A program made the translations under genes and the position numbers. From a virus: a DNA stretch of 20,865 nt. The stretch spans positions 1 through 20,865 of the IMG/VR virus record IMGVR_UViG_3300022227_000042; one strand, 5' to 3'. Below are positions 7,182-14,545 of the stretch, piece after piece. The notes beneath the pieces are model-generated. The model had not been told where the DNA came from and did no database searches. It saw nothing but the letters and a program-made list of their open reading frames with translations. Each line of letters opens with the position of its first letter. Positions within the stretch are counted from its first letter, which is position 1.

Positions 7182-8171
7182 ATGGCTACACTAGCAGAAA
7201 TACGAGCAAAACTCTTAGAACAAGAGACCCGCAAATCATCCGGATTTGTTTCCGATAACGCAATTTATGCATTTTGGAATATCCCGGAAGGAACAACCTC
7301 AACATTAAGATTTTTACCCGACGGCGACGAAGAAAATACATTCTTCTGGAAAGAACGACAAATGATTCGTTTAGCATTCCCGGGTGTTAAAGGGCAAGAC
7401 GAAGGGCGTAATGTTACTGTCCAAGTTCCTTGCGTAGAGATGTGGGGTGATGCATGTCCAGTTCATGCAGAAATTCGACCTTGGTTTAAAGATCCAAATT
7501 TGGAAAACGAAGGTAGAAAGTACTGGAAAAAACGTTCATATATTTTTCAGGGATTTGTAGTAGATGGATCGCTACCAGAGGATAGTATTCCTGAAAATCC
7601 AATTCGCAGATTTATAATTAATCCATCTATTTTTAAAATTATATCTGCGGCATTAATGGATCCGGACTTTCCGGAAATTCCAACCGATTATGAAAGAGGA
7701 ACAGACTTCAAACTTACTAAAACACAAAAAGGTCAATATGCTGACTATTCAACTTCGAATTGGTCACGTAAGGAACGAGCATTAGATCAAGTAGAACGTG
7801 ATGCTATTGATGCAAACGGGCTATTTACTTTAAATGATTTTATGCCAAAACGTCCTGGTAATGACGAAATAAATGTTATTTTTGAGATGTTTGAAGCATC
7901 AGTTGCAGGCGAACTTTATGATCCTGACAGATGGGGAGCATTTTATACACCTCCAGGAATGTCAAGAACAGACGGTAGTACACAAACGGCAGTGACTCCT
8001 ACTCCGTCGGTTGTTACAAAACCTACTGTAGTTTCAGATAAACCTGCTGATGCTGAAGTTCCGAAAGAAGAAGCAACCACTGAAGATGAAGACGCTGACG
8101 AAAAAAGCGACACAAAACCTTCGGCGGCACAAATTCTTAAATTAATTCGTGATCGAAAAGCCCAGGCTTAA
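7182..8171 (+). CDS. 32: Single-stranded DNA-binding protein gp32
   Basis: Coats single-stranded DNA in replication and recombination and works with UvsX, UvsY, gp61 and gp41, all encoded in this window. The 329 residues show the gp32 layout: a short basic N-terminus for cooperative binding, an OB-fold core starting at STLRFLPDGDE (40-50), and an acidic C-terminal tail (about 285-315) used for partner proteins, ending in a basic helix. T4 gp32 carries a His-Cys3 zinc site. Here only C84, C92 and H95 are seen (VPCVEMWGDACPVHAE), so the site is altered or incomplete. It has a strong GGAG ribosome binding site, dual promoters upstream and a hairpin downstream, consistent with high, separately controlled expression. 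Confidence 0.9.
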   Translation: MATLAEIRAKLLEQETRKSSGFVSDNAIYAFWNIPEGTTSTLRFLPDGDEENTFFWKERQMIRLAFPGVKGQDEGRNVTVQVPCVEMWGDACPVHAEIRPWFKDPNLENEGRKYWKKRSYIFQGFVVDGSLPEDSIPENPIRRFIINPSIFKIISAALMDPDFPEIPTDYERGTDFKLTKTQKGQYADYSTSNWSRKERALDQVERDAIDANGLFTLNDFMPKRPGNDEINVIFEMFEASVAGELYDPDRWGAFYTPPGMSRTDGSTQTAVTPTPSVVTKPTVVSDKPADAEVPKEEATTEDEDADEKSDTKPSAAQILKLIRDRKAQA

Positions 8172-8186
8172 TTTTTAAAATTAAAA

Positions 8187-8206
8187 GGGGGAATAACTAT
8201 TCCCCC
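8187..8206 (+). terminator. GC hairpin between gene 32 and uvsX
   Basis: GGGGGAATA-AC-TATTCCCCC is a perfect inverted repeat in an otherwise A+T-rich gap, preceded by A-rich sequence. The following ATTTCT is a poor U-tract. It is therefore more likely a partial terminator or 3' mRNA stabiliser that lets gp32 exceed UvsX than a full stop. Confidence 0.55.
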
Positions 8207-8223
8207 ATTTCTATGGAATAATT

Positions 8224-9342
8224 ATGACTAGACCATTTGATGTATCAAAATTTAGAAAATCAATCACAAAAGCCGTGCCAGGAATGGCAGTTGGTTTTAG
8301 TGATACGGTAGATTGGATTAGTACAGGAAATTATGCTCTAAATTTTCTTATTTCGGGTGATTTTCACAAAGGTGTACCTTTAGGAAGAGTTACATGCCTT
8401 GCTGGTGAAAGCGGTAGTGGTAAAAGTTACATTGCCAGCGGCAACTTAGTGCGTCATGCCCAACAGCAAGGCATCCTTCCTATTATACTTGACTCTGAAA
8501 ATGCACTCGATTCTGATTGGTTATCGGCATTAGGCGTAGACATTTCAGAAGATAAACTTATGCGATTTGGCGTATCTATGGTAGATGAAGTTGCTAAATT
8601 TATAAGTGAGTTTATGAAAGGTTACAAGGAACAATTTGCAGATGAACCTTATGAAGAACGACAAAAAATATTGTTTGTTGTTGATTCGTTAGGTATGTTA
8701 CTTACACCGACCGATAAAGATCAATTTGAAAAAGGAGATATGAAGGGTGACATGGGTCGTAAACCCAAGGCACTTACCTCATTAGTACGAAATTCAGTTA
8801 ACCTAATTGCAGGCAATCCTGTAGGAATTGTTGCTTGTAATCATACATATGCTTCACAGGACATGTTTGATCCTGATGATAAAATTAGTGGAGGACAAGG
8901 ATTTATATATGCTTCCTCGATTGTAGTTGCGATGCGAAAACTTAAACTTAAAGAAGATGAAGCAGGTAACAAAATAACAGATGTTCGTGGAATACGAGCG
9001 GCATGTAAAGTAATGAAAACCCGTTTTGCAAAACCATTTGAAAGTGTACAAATTAAAATACCATACGACACCGGAATGAATCCATATAGTGGTTTACTTG
9101 ATTTATTTGAAAAAGCAGGTGCTGTTGTTAAAGATGGCAATAAATTATCGTACAGTAAACCAGGCAAGGAGCCTATTAAGGAATTTCGTAAAAATTGGAC
9201 AGATGAAAAATTAGAAATTATTATGAAAGATTTTTCCTCCTGGACAGATAAAAGTGAATCGGAAGAACTAAATAACTCAGTTTCAACATTAACGGAGGAT
9301 ACTAATGAAAATGACAGAAGAGGAAATTCATCTGATACATGA
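8224..9342 (+). CDS. uvsX: RecA-like recombinase UvsX
   Basis: Strand-exchange ATPase that forms filaments on gp32-coated DNA with UvsY's help and drives recombination-dependent replication. At 372 residues it is close to T4 UvsX (about 390). The Walker A is GESGSGKS at 61-68, more RecA-like than T4's GPSKSFKS. Walker B is ILFVVDSLGML with D154. The family motif NHTYASQDMF (206-215) corresponds to T4 NHTYETQEMF, and NPYSGLLDLFEKAG to T4 DPYSGLLDMALELG. The ribosome binding site is weak (GGA). The 3' end overlaps the next small gene by 38 nt. It is probably co-transcribed from the gene 32 promoter through the 8187 hairpin. Confidence 0.95.
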   Translation: MTRPFDVSKFRKSITKAVPGMAVGFSDTVDWISTGNYALNFLISGDFHKGVPLGRVTCLAGESGSGKSYIASGNLVRHAQQQGILPIILDSENALDSDWLSALGVDISEDKLMRFGVSMVDEVAKFISEFMKGYKEQFADEPYEERQKILFVVDSLGMLLTPTDKDQFEKGDMKGDMGRKPKALTSLVRNSVNLIAGNPVGIVACNHTYASQDMFDPDDKISGGQGFIYASSIVVAMRKLKLKEDEAGNKITDVRGIRAACKVMKTRFAKPFESVQIKIPYDTGMNPYSGLLDLFEKAGAVVKDGNKLSYSKPGKEPIKEFRKNWTDEKLEIIMKDFSSWTDKSESEELNNSVSTLTEDTNENDRRGNSSDT

Positions 9343-9553
9343 AGTATGGGAGGTTGTATTATCTTATATTTCCACTAAAGAAGCAGAACTGGTTTGTGAA
9401 GAACTTTTAGAAAAATTTGAAACTGCTGGTTTTGTAATTGAGGATAATATAAAAGAATTAAAAGGAACCGATAAAGTAATAGATGATGTTATAGATAACA
9501 TGTATTATATCGAAGAAGAAGAAGTAGAAGAACCCGAAGTATACGATTATTAA
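9305..9553 (+). CDS. Small acidic protein between uvsX and uvsY
   Basis: An 82-residue protein I cannot place in a family. It is helical and strongly acidic, ending in a Glu-rich stretch (EEEEVEEPEVYDY). A good GGAGG ribosome binding site lies six bases before the ATG at 9305 and inside uvsX, supporting real translation; ATG 9311 is an alternative. Two cysteines are too far apart to form an obvious metal site. Sandwiched between uvsX and uvsY, it may be a recombination accessory or an acidic modulator of one of them, but nothing in the sequence tests that. Confidence 0.65.
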   Translation: MKMTEEEIHLIHEVWEVVLSYISTKEAELVCEELLEKFETAGFVIEDNIKELKGTDKVIDDVIDNMYYIEEEEVEEPEVYDY

Positions 9554-9554
9554 T

Positions 9555-10013
9555 ATGAGTTCATGGTACAATAAAATAAAAAACAATATATCTGAATTAA
9601 TAAATTGTATTACTTTTTTCGAGTTAGAACTTGATAAAGCAAGACTCGATTGTGGTATGAAAGGTAATTTGGAAAGATTATCTAGAGAAATGCCAGGTAT
9701 TGTAGAATATAGATTTAATCAACTACAAGAAATTGAAGCCATTTTAGAACATCTTAATATTGAATTAAGAAAACTTCGTTCAGCAGTATTTCGTAAATTT
9801 ACCGAACATTATAATAAAGCATTAAGTTCGCGAGATGCTGAGAAATATGTAGATGGCGAAGATGAAGTAGTTGACTTTAATCATTTAATAAATGAATTTG
9901 CATTGTTAAGAAATAAATTTCATGGGCTTGTTAAAGCTCTTGATGCAAAACAATTTCAAATTAATAATATAGTCAAACTGCGAGTAGCAGGATTAGAAGA
10001 TGTAGGATTATGA
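9555..10013 (+). CDS. uvsY: Recombination mediator UvsY
   Basis: UvsY loads UvsX onto gp32-covered single-stranded DNA. This 152-residue all-helical protein matches the T4 protein (137 residues) in size and in the pattern of its C-terminal half: a basic stretch (LRKLRSAVFRKFTEHYNKAL), a charged turn, then a long helix ending HGLVKALDAKQFQINNIVKLR, where T4 has ALDAIKSRGFAIKHIQDMR. Direct linkage to uvsX agrees. The ATG at 9555 follows the previous stop by one base and has no clear ribosome binding site, so translational coupling is likely. The next ORF starts immediately after its TGA. Confidence 0.85.
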   Translation: MSSWYNKIKNNISELINCITFFELELDKARLDCGMKGNLERLSREMPGIVEYRFNQLQEIEAILEHLNIELRKLRSAVFRKFTEHYNKALSSRDAEKYVDGEDEVVDFNHLINEFALLRNKFHGLVKALDAKQFQINNIVKLRVAGLEDVGL

Positions 10014-10172
10014 ATGTCGAGCACCGCTGATTGGTGGTATAAAGAACGGTTACCTGAGTTGCAAGAAGAAGAACGTAAACAAAAAAATGCAAAAACTTTA
10101 CTTGAGGGTGTAGAAGAGTTCAGAAATAAAGCAAAACAGGTTTTATCTGAAAAAAAACCAACAAAAAAGTAA
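10014..10172 (+). CDS. Small basic ORF, 52 codons, after uvsY
   Basis: An ATG directly abutting the uvsY stop (TGAATG) opens a 52-codon frame: MSSTADWWYKERLPELQEEE, then a charged helix and a lysine-rich end (SEKKPTKK). It has a coherent amphipathic helix pattern and the tight spacing typical of phage operons, so it is probably real though very short. It is the last gene of the unit before an A-rich tract and the promoter at 10201. The function is unknown. I see no close resemblance to a named T4 protein. Confidence 0.55.
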   Translation: MSSTADWWYKERLPELQEEERKQKNAKTLLEGVEEFRNKAKQVLSEKKPTKK

Positions 10173-10200
10173 AAAAAGTTAAAAAAGTTGCCAAAAAAGG

Positions 10201-10229
10201 TTGACTTTCTTGTGGCTAGAGCGTATAAT
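10201..10229 (+). promoter_or_regulatory. Sigma70-type promoter of the AAA+ ATPase gene
   Basis: TTGACT (10201-10206), a 17-bp spacer and TATAAT (10224-10229), preceded by an A-rich tract (10150-10199) that could act as an UP element. It is nearly a twin of the gene 32 promoter. The predicted start near 10236 coincides with an in-frame ATG. Confidence 0.85.
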
Positions 10230-10280
10230 ATATACATGCTAAAGAAAAGAGTTAATTTAAACATTAAACGAGGAAGCAAT

Positions 10281-11324
10281 ATGCAAGTCCAAGCAAGAGT
10301 ACACAACGGAGAATACGGCGGTAAAGCAGTTAATGATTTAATTTTTCCGTTGGTAAAAGGATTTAATGTTGGTAAGAACGGTGGATTTATTACAGTAGAC
10401 GGAGCCCATGTTCCGGGTTTTCCAGACCGTGAAATCCGCATTAAACTTATTAGCAAACATGATTACGAAGTTATTAACTCATTTCAAACCCAAGTACAAG
10501 AGAATTCAAAAGAAGAAACAGTTGAAGTTCCGGTAGCAGTTAAACCAGAAAAGACCGACGAAGAACGTATTGCAGAAATTGCAGAACGTTTTAATATTTT
10601 AGATGAAATGACACAAGGTTCCATTGATGGTGTTGTACGTGGGATGATAGTAACAGGACCTCCGGGGATTGGTAAAAGTTTTGGTGTTGAACAAGTTATT
10701 GAAAAGAACAGCCTGTTTGATAAACTTGCTGATAAGCCAGTACGTTACGGAACTGAAAAAGGTGCCGCAAGTGCAATTGGGTTGTACCAGTTACTTTACA
10801 GGTACGCTGATCCAGGAAGCGTGTTGGTACTTGATGACTGTGATAGCATTCTTTGGGATGAAGTTAGTTTGAACTTGCTAAAGGCGGCACTTGATTCCAG
10901 TGCAAAACGGATGATTAGTTGGAATACAGAAAGTGCGGCACTCCGCAGAGAAGGTGTTCCAGAGAAATTTGAATTTTGCGGATCAGTTATTTTTATTACA
11001 AACTTAAAGTTTGATAATGTTAAGAAAGGTAAACTTAAAGATCACTTAGAAGCAATCCTTTCAAGATGTCATTACTTGGACTTGACACTTGATACAATGC
11101 ATGATAAGTTGCTTCGTGTAAAGCAGATTGTTAAAGACGGGATGCTTAAGAAGTATAATTTTACTAATGACGAAGAGCACGGACTTATTATGTACATGGA
11201 AGAGAATAAAAATAAATTGCGTGAGATGAGCTTGAGGATGGTAAACAAGATTGCAGACCTTAAAAAGATGGCTCCAGAACGCTGGGAACGATTAGCTGAA
11301 TCGACCTGCATGAAACGCAATTAA
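10281..11324 (+). CDS. AAA+ ATPase, marine T4-like phage type
   Basis: A 347-residue protein with an unrecognised N-terminal domain (1-90) and an AAA+ module. The module has Walker A GPPGIGKS at 126-133, Walker B VLVLDDCDSI at 181-190, a sensor-1 asparagine in IFITN (N241) and a candidate arginine finger in LSRCH (R262). It differs from gp44 (clamp loader) and gp41. The role is unknown; a remodelling or DNA-associated ATPase is likely. Start: GAGGAAGC before ATG 10281 decides it. An upstream in-frame ATG (10236) at the predicted transcription start would add 15 basic residues and be leaderless. With its own strong promoter and terminator it forms a single-gene unit. Confidence 0.85.
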   Translation: MQVQARVHNGEYGGKAVNDLIFPLVKGFNVGKNGGFITVDGAHVPGFPDREIRIKLISKHDYEVINSFQTQVQENSKEETVEVPVAVKPEKTDEERIAEIAERFNILDEMTQGSIDGVVRGMIVTGPPGIGKSFGVEQVIEKNSLFDKLADKPVRYGTEKGAASAIGLYQLLYRYADPGSVLVLDDCDSILWDEVSLNLLKAALDSSAKRMISWNTESAALRREGVPEKFEFCGSVIFITNLKFDNVKKGKLKDHLEAILSRCHYLDLTLDTMHDKLLRVKQIVKDGMLKKYNFTNDEEHGLIMYMEENKNKLREMSLRMVNKIADLKKMAPERWERLAESTCMKRN

Positions 11325-11343
11325 GTATTACTAACACTTTAAC

Positions 11344-11372
11344 AAAAAAGGAGTTCTTTGAACTCCTTTTTT
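11344..11372 (+). terminator. Rho-independent terminator after the AAA+ gene
   Basis: AAAAAAGGAGTT, loop CTTTG, AACTCCTTTTTT, followed by another T: a clear intrinsic terminator ending the AAA+ transcript. The symmetric A/T flanks could also stop transcription from the other strand. The next gene, uvsW, begins 9 bases later and so needs its own promoter or read-through. Confidence 0.85.
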
Positions 11373-11381
11373 TATGACCTT

Positions 11382-12833
11382 ATGTCTGACTGTACAATAG
11401 AAATTAAAGACGAAGTTAATGTTAAAATACATGATCTTGATTTACCTACAAGGCGACAATTAGAAAAAAAATTTAAATATTTTTTACCACATGCATACCA
11501 CGTACCTGCATATAAATTAGGGCGTTGGGATGGCTGTGTCTCTTTCTTTAGTATGGGAGGTGTAACTTACTTAAATTTCTTAGACGAAATTATACCCATA
11601 TTAAGCGAACATTATATCGTTAATGTCAAAGATAAACGCAAGAAACAAACATTCGATTTTATAGAAGTTACAAATACAATTCATGAGAAGTTAGTCTGGC
11701 CAAAAGGACATACGCATGAAGGGCAAAACATAATACTTAGAGACTATCAAGTTAATGTTATAAATCAGTTTTTATCAGAACCACAATGCCTACAGGAGAT
11801 TGCTACAGGGGCTGGTAAAACGTTAATTACGGCTACTTTAAGTTACTCTGTAGAGCCATATGGGCGTACTATAGTCATAGTACCCAACAAAGATCTTGTT
11901 ACGCAAACAGAAGATGATTATAAGAATTTAGGACTCGATGCCGGGGTATATTTTGGAGATAGAAAGGAATTTGGTAAAATCCATACAATATGCACCTGGC
12001 AGAGTCTTAATTTAATGGATAAACGATACAAGGATGGCGAAATTGATATAGGACTTAAAACATTCGCCAAAGACGTAGTATGTGTTATAGTCGATGAAGT
12101 ACACATGGCTAAAGCAGATGTGCTTCGTAAATTGCTTACAGGACCATTTGCTTCAATACCTATACGTTGGGGACTTACTGGTACTATACCAAAAGAAGAA
12201 TGGCAATTTGCTAGTTTAAAAGCATCATTAGGTAATGTAATAAACAGATTAAGTGCCGCAGATTTGCAAGAACAAGAAGTTTTAGCTAATTGCGAAATAA
12301 ATATTATACAGACACAAGATATAGTTGCATATCTAAACTATCAATCGGAACTCACTTACTTAACAACCAACGAAAATAGAATAGATTATCTTGCAGGGTT
12401 ATTTAAAGATATTGCTAAAGATGGAAACACACTTATTTTAGTTGATCGAATTAAAGCAGGAAAAATGATTCAAGAAAGGCTAGGCGATGAGAGCGTATTT
12501 ATATCTGGATCCATTAAATCAGCAGACAGGCGAAAACAATACAACGAAGTACAAGATTCTGACAACAAAATCATTATTGCTACTTATGGGGTTGCAAGTA
12601 TTGGCATCAATATTCCTAGGATATTTAATTTGGTCCTCGTTGAACCCGGAAAAAGTTTTATTAGAGTCATTCAATCAATCGGCAGAGGCATTAGAAAGGC
12701 CCAAGACAAAGACTTTGTAAGTGTCTGGGATATAACTTCCTCTGCAAAATTTAGTAAACGTCACTTAACCAAGCGTAAAAAGTTTTACGCAGAAGCAAAG
12801 TATCCTTATTCAGTGCAAAAAATTACAATATGA
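11382..12833 (+). CDS. uvsW: RNA-DNA / branch-migration helicase UvsW
   Basis: SF2 helicase that unwinds R-loops and branched DNA, helping switch from origin- to recombination-driven replication. It has 483 residues from ATG 11382. A TTG at 11358 is in frame but lies in the terminator loop, so I rejected it. The N-terminal domain has YKLGRWDGCVSFF (T4: FRYGNWDGRIRLL). Helicase motifs: DYQ (121-123), Walker A ATGAGKT (141-147), DEVH (238-241), GLTGT (264-268), and C-terminal ATYGVASIGINIP and QSIGRGIRK (motifs V and VI). All catalytic motifs are intact. No ribosome binding site is visible. The stop overlaps the next start as ATGA. Confidence 0.93.
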   Translation: MSDCTIEIKDEVNVKIHDLDLPTRRQLEKKFKYFLPHAYHVPAYKLGRWDGCVSFFSMGGVTYLNFLDEIIPILSEHYIVNVKDKRKKQTFDFIEVTNTIHEKLVWPKGHTHEGQNIILRDYQVNVINQFLSEPQCLQEIATGAGKTLITATLSYSVEPYGRTIVIVPNKDLVTQTEDDYKNLGLDAGVYFGDRKEFGKIHTICTWQSLNLMDKRYKDGEIDIGLKTFAKDVVCVIVDEVHMAKADVLRKLLTGPFASIPIRWGLTGTIPKEEWQFASLKASLGNVINRLSAADLQEQEVLANCEINIIQTQDIVAYLNYQSELTYLTTNENRIDYLAGLFKDIAKDGNTLILVDRIKAGKMIQERLGDESVFISGSIKSADRRKQYNEVQDSDNKIIIATYGVASIGINIPRIFNLVLVEPGKSFIRVIQSIGRGIRKAQDKDFVSVWDITSSAKFSKRHLTKRKKFYAEAKYPYSVQKITI

Positions 12834-13333
12834 AAATTCTTACATTAGATGATACAAGTTATGATTTAGATACTATACCAGAGGAAATAGATGACATTAG
12901 ATATTGTGTTGTTGATTATTCTGATTCCGAAAATGTAGATTACATTTATGTACCTTTAGTATTTTTAGAATCGTTTAATGCTCCGGCCGCAGTCATTGAA
13001 GTAGGCGGACATACTATTCAAATGCCGTTAGATTGGAGTATTGTTATAGGTGAAAAAGACATAGGTGATTTAGAAGTTTTACCTATAATGAACTTTAATG
13101 ATCGACATTTTAATGCATTTGTGTACAATCCTACAAAGAGCATAATGGCAGAGTTCCTTCCAATAAAAATAGTTAATATCTATTCAGAAATGAAATGGTA
13201 TTTTCCTAAATTAAAATATGGTCATATATTATCTGTTCCATTAACAGATACTGAAAAACCAAATTGTATTTTTATTGTTAAAGACATAAACAAAATACCT
13301 GAGGTATTAGATATTACACAATTATGGTTATAA
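12830..13333 (+). CDS. Conserved-looking hypothetical protein after uvsW
   Basis: A 167-residue protein with mixed alpha/beta character, translationally coupled to uvsW (ATGA). It reads as a compact globular protein: YCVVDYSDSENVDYIYVPLV, then AAVIEVGGHTIQMPLDWSIV, then EMKWYFPKLKYGHILSVPLT. There are no metal-binding, nucleotide-binding or membrane motifs, and I do not recognise a function. Operon position suggests a role in replication or recombination, though unrelated genes also sit in this region. The last 6 nt overlap the end of the convergent minus-strand gene, with no terminator visible between them. Confidence 0.75.
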   Translation: MKILTLDDTSYDLDTIPEEIDDIRYCVVDYSDSENVDYIYVPLVFLESFNAPAAVIEVGGHTIQMPLDWSIVIGEKDIGDLEVLPIMNFNDRHFNAFVYNPTKSIMAEFLPIKIVNIYSEMKWYFPKLKYGHILSVPLTDTEKPNCIFIVKDINKIPEVLDITQLWL

Positions 13334-14071
13334 ACTTACTGTTTTGTTACGGACAACAATGTGTCTACCTTTAAAAGCAGTAACATAATCCCATATAGGT
13401 CCAGGTTTTACAGTAATATCGGGAGAAGTTTTAAAACCTGAGCCACCGGAAATAATTTCTACTTCTCGTAGATATCCATTTTCTAATTTTGTTTTTGTTT
13501 CTACATTTCCGTGTGAAAATGATAATATCGGATCACAATATTTTATGCCTGGTCGTTCAACTTTAATTTTATCTATTTTAAATAAGGTATTAACTGTTAT
13601 GTTACCACTACCAATCTTTGTTGTTGGTATTATATTTTGTGTAGGAGGTAAAATACTATAATTTCCTGAACTAACAACATCAAATTCAGGAATATTATTT
13701 TTAATATTTGTAATCTTAAAGGAAGCAGGAAACATAAATGCACCACCAGGAATTGTGTATAGAAAACCAGGAAAAAGTGTATGATAAGTAGAACTTACAA
13801 ATTCTACATGTTCTAATGACATTATTGCTCGAACAGAGCCTCCTGCACCTACTGTTGTATATGGCATAGGAGCAAAAATTGAGAATTGATTTTGTTCAAG
13901 ATCAGTAGATTGGACTAAAGTACAAACAGCCGTATTATTATCAATATCAGTAACAATAGCAGTCTTTAAACTTTTTACTTTATAATCTTTTACAGAGTTT
14001 GCACCTTTTATGTTGCATTTACAAGGTAAATGTGCTAAAATATACTTTTTAAGAAGGTCGGCGTTTTGCAT
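13328..14071 (-). CDS. Putative virion structural protein, minus strand
   Basis: A 247-residue protein on the strand opposite to the replication genes. It is beta-rich and Gly/Ser/Pro-rich, with IISGGSGFKTSPDITVKPG near the C-terminus, a GGSGF...P repeat unit often seen in phage tail and fibre proteins. One Cys pair (LPCKCN, 16-20) lies near the N-terminus. A late promoter box AATAAATA lies exactly 5 nt before the ATG and no ribosome binding site is present, so the mRNA is predicted to be leaderless. Late control and composition support a virion role; the exact structure is unknown. It converges on the gene at 12830, and its transcript could continue antisense into uvsW. Confidence 0.7.
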   Translation of the reverse strand: MQNADLLKKYILAHLPCKCNIKGANSVKDYKVKSLKTAIVTDIDNNTAVCTLVQSTDLEQNQFSIFAPMPYTTVGAGGSVRAIMSLEHVEFVSSTYHTLFPGFLYTIPGGAFMFPASFKITNIKNNIPEFDVVSSGNYSILPPTQNIIPTTKIGSGNITVNTLFKIDKIKVERPGIKYCDPILSFSHGNVETKTKLENGYLREVEIISGGSGFKTSPDITVKPGPIWDYVTAFKGRHIVVRNKTVSL

Positions 14072-14076
14072 ACAAG

Positions 14077-14084
14077 TATTTATT
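14077..14084 (-). promoter_or_regulatory. Late promoter box for the 13328-14071 gene
   Basis: The minus strand reads AATAAATA, then five bases (CTTGT), then ATG. With T4 late spacing the +1 falls on the A of the start codon, predicting a leaderless message. The gap to the divergent gp62 gene is only 21 bases. Confidence 0.6.
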
Positions 14085-14092
14085 GGTATTTT

Positions 14093-14545
14093 ATGGAATT
14101 AAGAAAAGCACTAAACGGTATAGACAGAAAGAATAAAAAATTATATAGTACGTTAACTGAAAAGGAAAAGAAAAATTTTAGTTCTTGGCTGTTAATGCGG
14201 TATATATCTAATATAAAAGAAGGACCTTGGAGACTGTTTTATCATCATTTAGTCATGACAAACGAGTTTGTTAATGTTCATTTTAGTGATTTACGAAAGC
14301 ATAAAGAACTCCAATGGTTACTGCTTCAACTTGTAGGCACTGGTAAGAATTTTTTTCATGAATTTATTAGTCCAGGAAAAAAAAGTAAAAAGAATAAAAT
14401 TAAATTATGGTTAATGGAAGTATTACCAACAACAAAAGAACGTGATATAGACACGTTAATAGAATTAAATACGAATACGAGTATTAAAGATTATGCAAAG
14501 CAACACGGTATCAGTGATAAGCAAATCAAAAAAATCTTTAGTTGA
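14093..14545 (+). CDS. 62: Clamp-loader small subunit gp62-like
   Basis: gp62 joins gp44 to load the gp45 sliding clamp. This 150-residue helical, basic protein is shorter than T4 gp62 (187). It shows the pattern I associate with marine gp62 proteins: NFSSWLLMRYISNI, LLLQLVGTGKNFFHEFI, a lysine-rich turn (GKKSKKNKIKLWLMEV) and a final helix-turn-helix-like end (SIKDYAKQHGISDKQIKKI). An upstream ATG (14066) adds nine residues, but it lies inside the divergent gene and overlaps that gene's late promoter region, so ATG 14093 is preferred. No ribosome binding site is visible. Neither gp44 nor gp45 is in the window. A different small replication protein cannot be excluded. Confidence 0.65.
   Translation: MELRKALNGIDRKNKKLYSTLTEKEKKNFSSWLLMRYISNIKEGPWRLFYHHLVMTNEFVNVHFSDLRKHKELQWLLLQLVGTGKNFFHEFISPGKKSKKNKIKLWLMEVLPTTKERDIDTLIELNTNTSIKDYAKQHGISDKQIKKIFS

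Noticed and set aside
9956-10456. Minus-strand ORF of 166 codons across the AAA+ promoter
   Set aside because: It runs through uvsY, the 52-codon ORF and a strong plus-strand promoter; its Phe/Leu/Ser-rich composition is typical of a shadow frame.
11358-11384. TTG 11358 as the uvsW start
   Set aside because: It sits in the terminator loop and adds eight residues with no ribosome binding site; ATG 11382 is simpler.
11358-11386. TTGAAC-17-TATGTC as a promoter for uvsW
   Set aside because: The -10 is poor and the element overlaps the terminator loop and the start codon. How uvsW is transcribed past the terminator stays open.
12296-12303. AATAAATA on the plus strand inside uvsW
   Set aside because: It lies mid-gene with no start codon suitably placed downstream; probably chance.
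12496-12503. Perfect TATAAATA on the minus strand inside uvsW
   Set aside because: No minus-strand gene follows it. In DNA this A+T-rich a few chance matches are expected, so I did not call a promoter.
14013-14041. TTGCAT-17-TAAAAT upstream of gp62 as an early promoter
   Set aside because: Only three of six -35 bases match and it lies in coding sequence of the opposite gene. gp62 needs some promoter, but this evidence is too weak.
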